Below are positions 53,940 to 62,462 of a stretch of 64,000 nt of DNA, one piece after another (within the stretch, counting starts at the first letter, position 1; the number at the start of each line of letters is the position of its first letter). Location of the stretch: the NCBI RefSeq assembly GCF_003122215.1, contig NZ_QEYD01000010.1, positions 1 to 64,000 on the forward strand, written 5' to 3'. This DNA comes from Pararhodobacter marinus (GTDB lineage: Bacteria > Pseudomonadota > Alphaproteobacteria > Rhodobacterales > Rhodobacteraceae). The notes under the pieces were generated by a model, which saw nothing but the letters and a program-made list of their open reading frames with translations, did not search any database and was not told the origin of the DNA. Position numbers and translations under genes: made by a program.

Positions 53940-54749
53940 TCAGCCGCGATGCTGGTGGCCCGAGGCGCTCACATAGCGCAGCCCGCGCGGCCCCCAATGC
54001 GGCCAGGCCAGCAGGTCGGACATGGTCACGGGCTCAAGCCCGCGCGCCAGGATCCCCTGCAAGGCTTGCGGCACGGCGCGGATCGTCGGGCCGTGGATGT
54101 CATGCGCCAGGATCACCGCGCCGGGACGCGCGCCGCGCACCATGCGGTCGGCCACGACCGACACGCCGGGCCGGCGCCAGTCCTGCGGATCGACGGACCA
54201 GACCACCGTGGACAGGTTGCGCTGCTGGAACAGCATGTTCATCTGCCGGTGCGAAAACGAGCCGTATGGCGGGCGCATCGTCACCGGCACGGCGCCGACC
54301 GTGTCCCAGACGATCTGCTGGGTTCGGTCGATCTCGCGCAGGACATTGCCGTCGCCCAACTGCGCCAGCACCGGATGGGTCAGCGTATGATTGCCGATCT
54401 CGTGTCCCTCGGCGACGATCCGGCGCATGATCTCGGGGTAACGCTGGGCGTTGCGGCCGATCACGAAGAACGTGGCCTTGGCGTTGTATTGCGCCAGGAT
54501 ATCCAGCAGCCACGGCGTGTTCTGCGGATGCGGTCCGTCATCGAAGGTCAGCGCGACGCGCGGGCGCGTGGTCTGAACGGCGTTGAGCGACACCACCTCA
54601 TGCGTGCGCGCAAGGCGCGGCATCGGCGGTTGCGGGACCGCGGGCACGCTTTGTGCCTGCGCGGTCGAAGACAGGCCCACAGACGCCGTGCCGGCAAGGC
54701 ACATCGCCCCGAGCCCGGACATGAAAGTCCGTCGGTTTTGATTGGTCAC
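53940..54749 (-). CDS. Polysaccharide deacetylase (NodB domain), Tat-exported
   Basis: A 269-residue protein. The N-terminus has a twin-arginine-like signal (NRRTFMSGLGAMCLAGTAS) ending near residue 32, so it is exported. The NodB domain spans about 64-260, with TFDDGP (68-73, metal and catalytic Asp), H121 and H125 in NHTLTHP (metal ligands), RPPYG (159-163) and ILAHDI near the end. It removes N- or O-acetyl groups from a polysaccharide such as peptidoglycan or an exopolysaccharide. Stands alone between two operons. Confidence 0.88.
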   Translation of the reverse strand: MTNQNRRTFMSGLGAMCLAGTASVGLSSTAQAQSVPAVPQPPMPRLARTHEVVSLNAVQTTRPRVALTFDDGPHPQNTPWLLDILAQYNAKATFFVIGRNAQRYPEIMRRIVAEGHEIGNHTLTHPVLAQLGDGNVLREIDRTQQIVWDTVGAVPVTMRPPYGSFSHRQMNMLFQQRNLSTVVWSVDPQDWRRPGVSVVADRMVRGARPGAVILAHDIHGPTIRAVPQALQGILARGLEPVTMSDLLAWPHWGPRGLRYVSASGHQHRG

Positions 54750-55008
54750 ACTGTCCCCCGACAGTTGTGTTGGCAGCTTTCGGAGTCCTACGAAGCCGCC
54801 CTGCAGGCGGGAAGGATGAATCCGTCAAACCTGTCGTTTGGCGCGTATCATGCGACGCAAATGCCACAAAACATGGGGATTTCGCCGCTTTCGCGACGGA
54901 CTCACGGCGCGTGGCGCAAGCCGGACGGCATCGGCGGGACACCGCCCATGCCCTAAATTCCCGCTATGCGTGTGCTCCCTTCCCGGGCAGCAGCGAATCA
55001 GCGCCGCG

Positions 55009-56310
55009 TCAGAGCCGGTCGCGCAACGAGAACCAGACCATTGCCAGCACCATCAGCGGCCAACGCAGCGTGGCCCCGCCGGGGAAGATCGGACTGGGCA
55101 CCGAGGCCATGACATCGAAGCGCTCGGCCTGACCGGCAATCGCCTCGGCCATCAGCTTGCCTGCCAGCGTCCCCATCGCCACGCCATGGCCCGAGAACCC
55201 CGCCGCGCTCAGCACATTGCCCGAAAGCCGGTCGACATAAGGCATCCGGTTGAAGGCGATGCCCAGCGTCCCGCCCCAGGCATGGGTGATCTCGATACCC
55301 TTGAGCTGCGGAAAGATCTCTTCCATCGGCTTGCGAACCTTCGCGGCGATATCACCGGGAAACCGGTAGCCATAGGATTCGCCGCCGCCGAACAAGAGCC
55401 GGTTATCTTGCGAGAACCGGAAATAGTTAATGACGAATTTCGAATCCGCGACCGCGTGGTTCTCCCTGATGATCCCGGCGCGCTCCTCGTCGCTCATCGG
55501 CCGGGTGGCGGCGATGAAATTGTTGATCGGCATCACCCGGGCCGAGATTTCTGGCTCCAGCCGGCCGGCATAACCGTTCACCCCCAGCACAAGGAACTTC
55601 GCGGTGATCCGCGCCGCGCCGGTTTCGACGCGGGCGGGGTCGCCCTTGGTATAGGACACGACGCGGGACTGCTCGAAGATCCGCACGCCCGCCGCCTGAG
55701 CCGCGCGCGCCAGCCCCAGCGCGTAGCGCAGCGGGTGCAGATGCCCGCCGCCCAGGTCGATATCCCCGCCGTGATAGCAGGGCGAGCCGACCATCGCGCG
55801 CATCTCGTCGCGGTCCAGGGGGCGGATCTGATCATAGCCGTATTCGCGCGCCATCTTCTCGGCATAGCGGTGGAACTCGGCGACGTAGCGCTCCTTGTGC
55901 GCGGCATGGATGATGCCCGGCGCATAGCCCGCATCGGGGGCGTGCGCCTCGGCCAGAGAGCGCGTCAGGTCCACCGATTCCAGCGACAGGTCCCAAAGAC
56001 TGCGCGCGGCCTCCTTGCCGACCATGCCTTCCAGCGCTTCCTGGTCCAGCCGCTGGCCGGTGCCGACCTGCCCGCCATTGCGCCCCGAGGCCCCGAACCC
56101 CACGCGCTGCGCTTCCAGCAGAATCACGTCATAGCCCCGCTCGGCCAGGTGCAGCGCCGCGGACAGCCCGGTAAAGCCGCCGCCGATGACACAGACATCG
56201 CAGCTCAGCGCGCCCTGCGCGGCCGGGAAGGGCAGCAGAGGGTCGGTGCTGGCGGCGTACCAGCTCGCCGGGTAATGCCCCGGCGTGTCATTGGCGGTCA
56301 GCAGGTCCAT
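55009..56310 (-). CDS. puuB: FAD-dependent amine oxidase, gamma-glutamylputrescine oxidase-like
   Basis: A 433-residue DAO-fold flavoprotein. The FAD motif GGGFTG is at 43-48, GASGRNGGQVG is the next FAD block, and PYVDRLSGNVLSAAGFSGHG near the C-terminus is typical of PuuB/OrdL. It oxidises gamma-glutamylputrescine or a related amine, making an aldehyde and H2O2. It is 15 bases downstream of a putrescine-type aminotransferase and next to a GntR regulator. No gamma-glutamylputrescine synthetase (puuA) is seen in the window, so the true substrate is open. Confidence 0.82.
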   Translation of the reverse strand: MDLLTANDTPGHYPASWYAASTDPLLPFPAAQGALSCDVCVIGGGFTGLSAALHLAERGYDVILLEAQRVGFGASGRNGGQVGTGQRLDQEALEGMVGKEAARSLWDLSLESVDLTRSLAEAHAPDAGYAPGIIHAAHKERYVAEFHRYAEKMAREYGYDQIRPLDRDEMRAMVGSPCYHGGDIDLGGGHLHPLRYALGLARAAQAAGVRIFEQSRVVSYTKGDPARVETGAARITAKFLVLGVNGYAGRLEPEISARVMPINNFIAATRPMSDEERAGIIRENHAVADSKFVINYFRFSQDNRLLFGGGESYGYRFPGDIAAKVRKPMEEIFPQLKGIEITHAWGGTLGIAFNRMPYVDRLSGNVLSAAGFSGHGVAMGTLAGKLMAEAIAGQAERFDVMASVPSPIFPGGATLRWPLMVLAMVWFSLRDRL

Positions 56311-56325
56311 GGGGTCCTATTCCGA

Positions 56326-57723
56326 TCAGGACGCCTTTTTCAGCAACCCTTCGGATTTGAGCTGCGCATAGGCTTCATCCAGCGCCAGTGTAGCCCGATC
56401 GATCAGGATGTCGATCTCGTCCGTGGTCATCACCAGCGGCGGCGAGATGATCATGCGGTCATAGACATGGCGCATGATGACATTGTTGGCGAAGCAACGC
56501 TCGCGGGTGATGTAGCCTGCGGTGCCCGCATCGGCGGCAAACCGCGCGCGGCTGCCCTTTTCCGGCGTCAGCGCCAGCGAGCCCATCATGCCGATGAGCT
56601 TCGTCTCGCCCACCAGCGGGTGATCGCCCAGCGCGTGCCAGCGTTCGGCCAGATGCGGATGGGCCACGTCGCGCACATGCTCGACCACGCCCTCTTCCTC
56701 CATGATGCGCAGGTTTTCCAGCGCGATGGCGGCGGCTACCGGGTGGCCGGAATAGGTGTAGCCGTGGTTGAACTCGTCCGAACCGATCACTGCCGCGACC
56801 TCGTCACACACGACCGAGCCGCCGATCGGCGCATAGCCCGAGGACAGGCCCTTGGCGATGGTCATGATATGCGGCATGATGTTCAGCGTCTGGCTGCCGA
56901 ACCAGTTGCCGGTGCGGCCGAACCCGGTGATGACCTCGTCGGCAATCAACAGGATGCCGTATTTGTCGACGATGCGCTGGATCTCGGGCCAGTAGCTGTC
57001 GGGCGCGATGATCACGCCGCCCGCGCCCTGCACGGGTTCCGCGATGAAGGCCCCGACCCTGTCGGCGCCGATTTCCAGGATCTTTTCCTCCAGCTCGCGC
57101 GCGCGCTTCAGGCCGAATTCCTCGGGCGTCATGTCGCCGCCCTCGGCGTACCAGTGCGGCTGGCCGATATGGACGATGCCCGGGATCGGCAGGTTGCCCT
57201 GCTCGTGCATCGACACCATCCCCCCGAGGCTGGCGCTGCCCATCCCCGAGCCGTGATAGCCGTTCATACGCGAGATGATGACCGAGCGCTCGGGCTGGCC
57301 CTTGAGCGCCCAGTAATGGCGCACCAGACGGATGTTGGTCTCGTTCGCCTCCGACCCCGACGAGGCGAAGAACACATGGTTCAGATCCCCGGGCGCCAGT
57401 TCGGCGATGCGCGCCGCCAGCGCGATGGCGGGCACATGCGAGGTCTGGAAGAAGGTGTTGTAATAGGGCAGCTCGCGGATCTGGCGCGCGGCGGCCTCGG
57501 CCATCGAATCGCGGCCATAGCCCACGTTGACGCACCACAGGCCGGCCATGCCGTCGATGATCTCGTGCCCGTCGCTGTCGGTCAGGAACACGCCCTTGGC
57601 GCGGGTGATGATCCGCGCGCCCTTCTTGCCCAGCTGCGCATTGGTGGTGAAGGGGTGCATGTGATGCGCCGCGTCGAGCGCTTGCAGCTCGGCCGTGGGC
57701 ATATGGTTGGTGATCGTGCGCAT
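56326..57723 (-). CDS. Class III aminotransferase, probable putrescine-pyruvate aminotransferase
   Basis: A 465-residue PLP aminotransferase. The PLP lysine is K291 in TIAKGLSSGYAP, ADEVITGFGRTG precedes it, and SSGSEANETNIRL is the phosphate-binding block. Sequence flavour matches SpuC-like putrescine/polyamine:pyruvate aminotransferases and related omega-aminotransferases. I chose ATG 57723, preceded by AAAAGGAGGTTCCGCC; the frame extends upstream to 57795 through the operator. Its promoter holds a 14-base palindrome. With the amine oxidase downstream it points to polyamine catabolism. Confidence 0.82.
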   Translation of the reverse strand: MRTITNHMPTAELQALDAAHHMHPFTTNAQLGKKGARIITRAKGVFLTDSDGHEIIDGMAGLWCVNVGYGRDSMAEAAARQIRELPYYNTFFQTSHVPAIALAARIAELAPGDLNHVFFASSGSEANETNIRLVRHYWALKGQPERSVIISRMNGYHGSGMGSASLGGMVSMHEQGNLPIPGIVHIGQPHWYAEGGDMTPEEFGLKRARELEEKILEIGADRVGAFIAEPVQGAGGVIIAPDSYWPEIQRIVDKYGILLIADEVITGFGRTGNWFGSQTLNIMPHIMTIAKGLSSGYAPIGGSVVCDEVAAVIGSDEFNHGYTYSGHPVAAAIALENLRIMEEEGVVEHVRDVAHPHLAERWHALGDHPLVGETKLIGMMGSLALTPEKGSRARFAADAGTAGYITRERCFANNVIMRHVYDRMIISPPLVMTTDEIDILIDRATLALDEAYAQLKSEGLLKKAS

Positions 57724-57798
57724 GGCGGAACCTCCTTTTGCCCCGCGAAGGCGGGGGATTCGCTGCACGATACGCATCCGGACCGGAACGCGCAATGG

Positions 57799-57812
57799 AA
57801 TTTGATCAAATT
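57799..57812. promoter_or_regulatory. AATTTGATCAAATT palindrome, candidate GntR operator
   Basis: A perfect 14-base palindrome, 76 bases upstream of the aminotransferase start. A related TGATCA core (TCTGATCAAAA, 58708-58718) lies 16 bases upstream of the GntR gene itself. The position between the gene and its likely regulator supports repression of the polyamine operon. Confidence 0.6.
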
Positions 57813-57885
57813 AATCCGAAGGCGGCTTCCGCTCCCGGCGCCCACGCTCCCCGCGCCTTCCCATCGCGCACCCCGAAGGCCCGCA

Positions 57886-57940
57886 TGCCTGCCCATCTTC
57901 GTTCCGGAAATATCCCGGGGGTCCGGGGGCAGAGCCCCCG
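57886..57940 (-). repeat. Diverged copy of the intergenic hairpin repeat
   Basis: Read on the minus strand: a CCGGGGGC/GCCCCCGG stem (57922-57940), then ACCCCCGGGATATTTCCGG and AACGAAGATG. This matches the layout of the element at 5312-5366: G-rich stem, ACCCCCG, a short AT block and a GAAGATG/AAAGTGAAAG-like tail. It again lies downstream of a gene in its own orientation (the GntR at 58018). Confidence 0.55.
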
Positions 57941-58017
57941 GCCGGTCGCCCGAGACCTGCAGGGCGCAGCCCTGCCGGGCGAGGGCGAAACCCCTCCCCC
58001 GCGGCTTTCCGCCATTC

Positions 58018-58692
58018 TCAGCCCTGCAAGCGCGCCTCGGCCTGAACCCGCTCGATACCCTGCCGGATATCGCCGTCGATGGCCCGCGCCAGCGCGGCCG
58101 CGTCGCGCTCACGCAAAGCGGCAATGGCGTCCTTGTGCCGGTCCGGCCCGATCTCGTTCTCCGACGTCATCACCACCCGCAGCGAAGGCGCGAAGCGCAG
58201 CCACAGAGAGCGGGTGAGCGAGGTCAGGATCGGCGCCTCGGCCGCCTCGTAGAGCCGGAAGTGAAAGCGGTAATTCCCCGCCAGGTATCCGCGCACGTCA
58301 TCCGCGGCGATGGCCGCGTCGATCTCGGCATCGATGCGCTCCAGCGCGTCGATCTGTCCGGCATCCAGACGCGGCAGCGCCAGCTCGGCCAGACGCGGCT
58401 CCAGCGCCAGCCGCGCAAAGGCCAGCTCGTCCGCCTGCGACGGGGTCAGCCGGGGCACCGAGACGCGGCGATTCTCGTGCAGGACCAGCGCACCCTCGGC
58501 GGTCAGGCGCCGGATCGCCTCGCGCACCGGGGTCATGCCCGCCCCCAGCTGCGCGGTGATCCCCTGGATCGTGACCTTCTGTCCCGGCACCAGCTCGCCG
58601 AACATCGCCATGTCGCGCAGGCGGCGATAGGTGGCCTCGTGTTCGGGCAGCTTTCCGGGCGTTCCCGGTGCGACAGGGTCGTTCGAGGCCAT
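58018..58692 (-). CDS. GntR-family (FCD) regulator, probable polyamine regulator
   Basis: A 224-residue regulator with a winged helix (about 20-80, GITAQLGAGMTPVREAIRRL) and an FCD domain (about 90-215, with NYRFHFRLYEAAEAPILTSL). It lies about 300 bases upstream of the putrescine-type aminotransferase on the same strand. A TTTGATCAAA palindrome sits between them and a TGATCA core is just before its own start, so it probably represses both. It resembles the GntR at 47652. Confidence 0.85.
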   Translation of the reverse strand: MASNDPVAPGTPGKLPEHEATYRRLRDMAMFGELVPGQKVTIQGITAQLGAGMTPVREAIRRLTAEGALVLHENRRVSVPRLTPSQADELAFARLALEPRLAELALPRLDAGQIDALERIDAEIDAAIAADDVRGYLAGNYRFHFRLYEAAEAPILTSLTRSLWLRFAPSLRVVMTSENEIGPDRHKDAIAALRERDAAALARAIDGDIRQGIERVQAEARLQG

Positions 58693-58806
58693 GGGATCCG
58701 CGACAATCTGATCAAAACCGGACGCTATCGCAGATTGCCGAGCGTGCCTAGACGTTTACGCCCAAGGCAAGCAGGCATAGCGTGGCTGCACAAACAGGAG
58801 GCTCGG

Positions 58807-59820
58807 ATGACGACGCAACGCATTCAGCACGATCTCGGCCCCCGCGCCGGGCGCCGGAACCTGATCACCGACGTGCCCGGCCTGAGCGTCGGCAATGCCC
58901 GCGACGACCGGATCAAGACCGGGGTGACGGTGCTTCTGGGCGACGAACCGATGGTGGCGGGCGTGCATGTCATGGGCGGCGCGCCGGGCACGCGCGAGAC
59001 CGATCTGCTGGCGCCCGACAAGATGGTGCAGGCCGTGGATGCGGTGGTTCTGTCGGGGGGCTCGGCCTTCGGGCTGGCTGCGGCGCAGGGGGTGATGGAC
59101 GCGCTGGCCGAACAGGGGCGCGGCTTTGCCGTGGGTCCCGCGCGCGTGCCGATCGTACCGGGGGCGATCCTGTTCGACCTGATCAATGGCGGCGACAAGG
59201 CCTGGACGGAAAACCCCTATCCGCGTCTCGGGCGCGGCGCGCTGGCCGCCTGCGGCAGCGACTTCGCGCTGGGATCCGAGGGCGCGGGCACCGGCGCGCT
59301 GGTGGCGGGCCTGAAAGGCGGGCTCGGATCGGCCTCGCAGGTCTTGTCGTCGGGCGTCACAGTGGGGGCGCTGGTCGCGGTCAATGCGCTTGGCAGCGTG
59401 ACGGTCGGCGAGGGCCCGCGCTTCTGGGCCGCGCCCTTCGAGATCGGCGCCGAATTCGGCGGTCTGGGCATCGAGACCACGCCCGCCGCCATGATGCCGC
59501 CGCCGATCAAGCGGCTGGGCGAGGCCACGACCATCGCCATCGTCGCCACCGACGCGGCACTGACCAAGCCGCAGGCGACCCGGCTTGCCACATCCGCGCA
59601 TGACGGGCTGGCGCGGGCCATCGTGCCGGCGCACACGCCCCATGACGGGGATCTGGTTTTCGCGGTTTCGACGGGTCAGCGGGATCTGCCCGATGGCGCG
59701 GCGCTGGAGCTGGGCCATGCGGCCGCTCTGGTGCTGAGCCGGGCCATCGCGCGGGCGATCCACGCCGCACGCCCGATGCCGGGCGATGTGCTGCCCGCCT
59801 GGCGCACGCGCTTCGGCTGA
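58807..59820 (+). CDS. P1-family peptidase (DmpA/NylC-like)
   Basis: A 337-residue protein of the P1 (DmpA, NylC) Ntn-hydrolase family, which self-cleaves and exposes a nucleophile. The opening ITDVPGLSVGNARDD, SGGSAFGLAAAQGVMDAL, and the VAVNALGSVTVGEG block near the expected autocleavage site are all family features. DmpA-like enzymes act as aminopeptidases on small peptides and amides. ATG at 58807 follows CAGGAGGCTCGG. The frame continues open for about 4 kb upstream, but that is a shadow of the polyamine genes. Substrate unknown. Confidence 0.85.
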   Translation: MTTQRIQHDLGPRAGRRNLITDVPGLSVGNARDDRIKTGVTVLLGDEPMVAGVHVMGGAPGTRETDLLAPDKMVQAVDAVVLSGGSAFGLAAAQGVMDALAEQGRGFAVGPARVPIVPGAILFDLINGGDKAWTENPYPRLGRGALAACGSDFALGSEGAGTGALVAGLKGGLGSASQVLSSGVTVGALVAVNALGSVTVGEGPRFWAAPFEIGAEFGGLGIETTPAAMMPPPIKRLGEATTIAIVATDAALTKPQATRLATSAHDGLARAIVPAHTPHDGDLVFAVSTGQRDLPDGAALELGHAAALVLSRAIARAIHAARPMPGDVLPAWRTRFG

Positions 59821-59823
59821 CGC

Positions 59824-60030
59824 TTACTCCAGCTCGCGCGCTTCCGAGGCCAGCATGATGGGAATCCCGTTGCGGATCGGGAAGGCCAGATGCGCGGTGG
59901 CCGAAATCAGCTCCTGCGCATCGGCGTCATAGCTGAGCTGGCCCTGCGTCACCGGGCAGACCAGCGATTCCAGCATGTGGCGCTCGGCCCGGGGGCCTTT
60001 GTCCTGCGCGGCACCACCCAGTTCACCCAT
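59824..60030 (-). CDS. Trm112/YcaR-family protein
   Basis: A 68-residue Trm112-like zinc-ribbon-type protein (YcaR group) with [33 protein letters not shown] and a short tail. Only one of the two usual CxxC-like pairs is represented (LVCPV). Eukaryotic Trm112 activates methyltransferases; bacterial YcaR has no firm role. The ATG at 60030 overlaps the stop of the LON-domain gene (TGATG), so translation is coupled. Confidence 0.8.
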   Translation of the reverse strand: MGELGGAAQDKGPRAERHMLESLVCPVTQGQLSYDADAQELISATAHLAFPIRNGIPIMLASEARELE

Positions 60031-60713
60031 CACTGCATCCTGTCGTTGCTGTCGCCGCCGCGCGCCCCGCGCATGGCGAATTCCATCAGCGTGACCAGCG
60101 TCTCGCGCCGGGTCGTCAGCGACGGCGCTTCCAGAAGCGCCTGGCGTTCCTCGGGCGGGAAAGGACAGAGCATGGCCAGCGCGTTGATCAGCAGCTCGTC
60201 CTCGGCCTCTTTCAGGCTGTCCCATTCGGTCGACAGCGCCATCGCTTCGAAATAGCGGGTCAGAAGCGCCATGAACCCGTCGCGGTCCAGCGCGGGATCA
60301 CGCTCGGCATGGCCCAGATCCGGACCGAAATCCGACCAGTCCACCTGCGCCTGCCGGTAGGGCATGGCGGTCTCGGTGCGCTCGGCCCGGACGCGGAACC
60401 GGCTGATGCCGGTGAGCGTGATCATGTAGCGCCCGTCCTCGGTTTCCGAGAACGCGGTCAGGCGCCCGGCACAGCCGATGGCATGGAGCCGCTCGCCAGC
60501 CCCGCCCGGCGTCGGGCGCGGCTGGATCATGCCGATCAGCCGGTGCCGCGTGGCCATGCAATCCTCGATCATCTGCAGGTAGCGTGGCTCGAAGATATGC
60601 AGCGGCAGCTTGGCGCGCGGCAGAAGCAGCGCGCCCGGCAAGGGGAACAGGGCGATCGTTTCGGGGAGGTCGGTCGCGGTGAGCATCCCCCTGACATAGT
60701 GCGCGCCCGGCAT
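60030..60713 (-). CDS. LON substrate-binding domain protein
   Basis: A 227-residue protein containing the Lon N-terminal domain ([20 protein letters not shown], then [12 protein letters not shown]) without the ATPase or protease parts. Such standalone proteins are common in alphaproteobacteria next to YcaR; their role is unproven. ATG at 60713 is used; an ATG at 60686 is a possible shorter start. It is 22 bases downstream of the thioredoxin gene and overlaps the Trm112 gene. Confidence 0.85.
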   Translation of the reverse strand: MPGAHYVRGMLTATDLPETIALFPLPGALLLPRAKLPLHIFEPRYLQMIEDCMATRHRLIGMIQPRPTPGGAGERLHAIGCAGRLTAFSETEDGRYMITLTGISRFRVRAERTETAMPYRQAQVDWSDFGPDLGHAERDPALDRDGFMALLTRYFEAMALSTEWDSLKEAEDELLINALAMLCPFPPEERQALLEAPSLTTRRETLVTLMEFAMRGARGGDSNDRMQ

Positions 60714-60734
60714 CCGGCAAAGGGTCCGGCGCGG

Positions 60735-61637
60735 TTATGCGAAGATCATCGACGACAGGCGGCGACGGCCCTTCGATACCAGCGGATCGTTCGGCTTCAG
60801 CGCCTCGAAGATCGTGAAAAGCTGTGTCTTTGCAGCGCCCTCGTTCCAGTCACGGTCGCGGCGGAACAAGTCGAGCAATTCGTCGATCGCCCCGGCCACA
60901 TCACCCTTGGCATGCAGCGCCTTCGCCAGGTCGAAACGGGCCTGATGGTTGTCGGGCTGGTCGGCCAGAACCGCGCGCAATTCGTCCACCGGGCCCGCAT
61001 TCTCGGCCTGACGGGCCAGCGCCAGCTGGGCGCGGGCCGCTTCGACCTCTTGCGACGTCGCGATGGAAGCGGGGGCGTTGTTGATCAGCGCCTCGGCCTG
61101 ATCCAGAGAGCCCGCGGCGATCTGCACCCGGGCCAGCCCGCCCAGCGCGCGCGCATTCTCGGGCTCTTCGGCCAGCACGGCGGCGAAGACTTCGGCGGCA
61201 TCAGCCAGCGCGCCTTCGGACAGCATCGTCTCGGCTTCGTCCAGCGCCGCACCCAGCCCGTCATCCCCGCCCATCGCGGCGAGTTTCTCGACGAAGGTCT
61301 TCAGCTCGGAAGGCGGCAGCGCGCCCTGGAAGGCATCGACCGGCTGGCCCTGGAAAAAGGCATAGACCGTCGGGATCGACTGGATGCGCAGCTGGGCCGC
61401 GATGTTCTGGTTCTCGTCGACATTGACCTTGACCATCTTCACCTTGCCCTTGGCGGCGGTGACGGCGGCTTCCAGCGCCGGGCCAAGCTGTTTGCAGGGG
61501 CCGCACCACGGCGCCCAGAAATCGACGATGACCGGCACTTCCTGGCTGGCTTCGACGACGTCGGCCATGAAGGTGGCTTCGCTTGTGTCCTTGATCCAGT
61601 CGCCCGCTTGCGGCGCGGCATCCAAATTGCCCAGCAT
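60735..61637 (-). CDS. Thioredoxin-domain co-chaperone (CnoX/YbbN-like)
   Basis: A 300-residue protein with an N-terminal thioredoxin domain (about 15-125, WCGPCK active site at about 44-49) and a C-terminal tetratricopeptide region (about 130-290, with repeated AAEVFAAVLAEEPEN-like helices). This architecture matches YbbN/CnoX, a chaperone-holdase that hands substrates to GroEL/DnaK under oxidative stress. First gene of the run with the LON and Trm112 proteins. The active-site cysteines are intact, unlike E. coli CnoX, so it may also be a redox enzyme. Confidence 0.87.
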   Translation of the reverse strand: MLGNLDAAPQAGDWIKDTSEATFMADVVEASQEVPVIVDFWAPWCGPCKQLGPALEAAVTAAKGKVKMVKVNVDENQNIAAQLRIQSIPTVYAFFQGQPVDAFQGALPPSELKTFVEKLAAMGGDDGLGAALDEAETMLSEGALADAAEVFAAVLAEEPENARALGGLARVQIAAGSLDQAEALINNAPASIATSQEVEAARAQLALARQAENAGPVDELRAVLADQPDNHQARFDLAKALHAKGDVAGAIDELLDLFRRDRDWNEGAAKTQLFTIFEALKPNDPLVSKGRRRLSSMIFA

Positions 61638-61742
61638 GGCATCCTCTCAGCGTTGTGTTGCCCCCTATATGCGATCACGGGCCTTGTGATCCAAGGGGCA
61701 ATTCACGCGCCATCAGGCCGGATCCGCGCGCCCGGGTCCGAA

Positions 61743-62462
61743 TCAGAGCGGGACCTGCGCCTTCTGCCAGGCGAAATGGCGATCCGCCATGCCCGCATAG
61801 GACCGCCATCCCTCTGCCGTGTGCTGCGCGACCGCGTCGGACAAGACGGCCAGTTTCTGCCCGGTCGAGCGGGTCAGGATCATCGTCTGCGCGGCCTTCT
61901 CGAAGAAATAAAGGTCTTCGAACGCGGCGGCGACAGTGGGCGCGATGAACGTCACGCCGTGATTGCCCATCAGCAGCACGTCCTTGTCCTCCAGCGAGCC
62001 GGCGATGCGCGCGCCTTCTTCCTCGGCATCGGCAATGCCGCCGAAATCGAGATCATAGGCCACGCGCCCGAAGAACCGGCAGGTATTGTTGTCGAGGGGC
62101 AGCATGGTGGGATCGGCCAGGCAGGCCAAAGCCGTGGCATAGGGAGAATGGACATGCAGGATCACCCGCGCGCGCGGCAGGGCGCGGTGGATCGCGCCGT
62201 GGATGCACCAGGCCGAGGCATCGGGTGCGTCGGGCCGGTCCAGCACGCCGGTATCGTCGGAATGCAGGTCCAGAAGGTCGTCGGGGCCGATCGTGGCGAA
62301 ATGCTGCCAGCGGGGGTTCAGCAGGAACCGCTTGCCGTCCTCGGACAAGGCGGCGCTGAAATGGTTGCCGACGCTTTCGCTCCAGCCCAGCCTGTGGGTG
62401 ATGCGGAAGGCAGCGGCGAGGTCGTCGCGCAACGCGGCTTCGGAGGCGATCATGTCCCTCAT
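61743..62462 (-). CDS. Class II aldolase/adducin-family protein
   Basis: A 239-residue class II aldolase-fold protein. The zinc ligands are expected at H103 and H105 in LHVHSPYAT and H in GNHGVTF. Members include fuculose-1-phosphate aldolase and many unknown enzymes. Its start overlaps the stop of the gamma-butyrobetaine dioxygenase gene by four bases (ATGA at 62459-62462), so the two are made together. A role in carnitine or trimethylated-lysine metabolism is possible, but not supported by any motif. Confidence 0.8.
   Translation of the reverse strand: MRDMIASEAALRDDLAAAFRITHRLGWSESVGNHFSAALSEDGKRFLLNPRWQHFATIGPDDLLDLHSDDTGVLDRPDAPDASAWCIHGAIHRALPRARVILHVHSPYATALACLADPTMLPLDNNTCRFFGRVAYDLDFGGIADAEEEGARIAGSLEDKDVLLMGNHGVTFIAPTVAAAFEDLYFFEKAAQTMILTRSTGQKLAVLSDAVAQHTAEGWRSYAGMADRHFAWQKAQVPL

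Noticed and set aside
54838-58806. Very long open frame on the plus strand upstream of the P1-family peptidase
   Set aside because: It is antisense to the polyamine oxidase, aminotransferase and GntR genes, which have clear motifs; its composition (Arg/His/Gly/Ala-rich) is typical of shadow frames in high-GC DNA. Only the part from 58807 is a gene.
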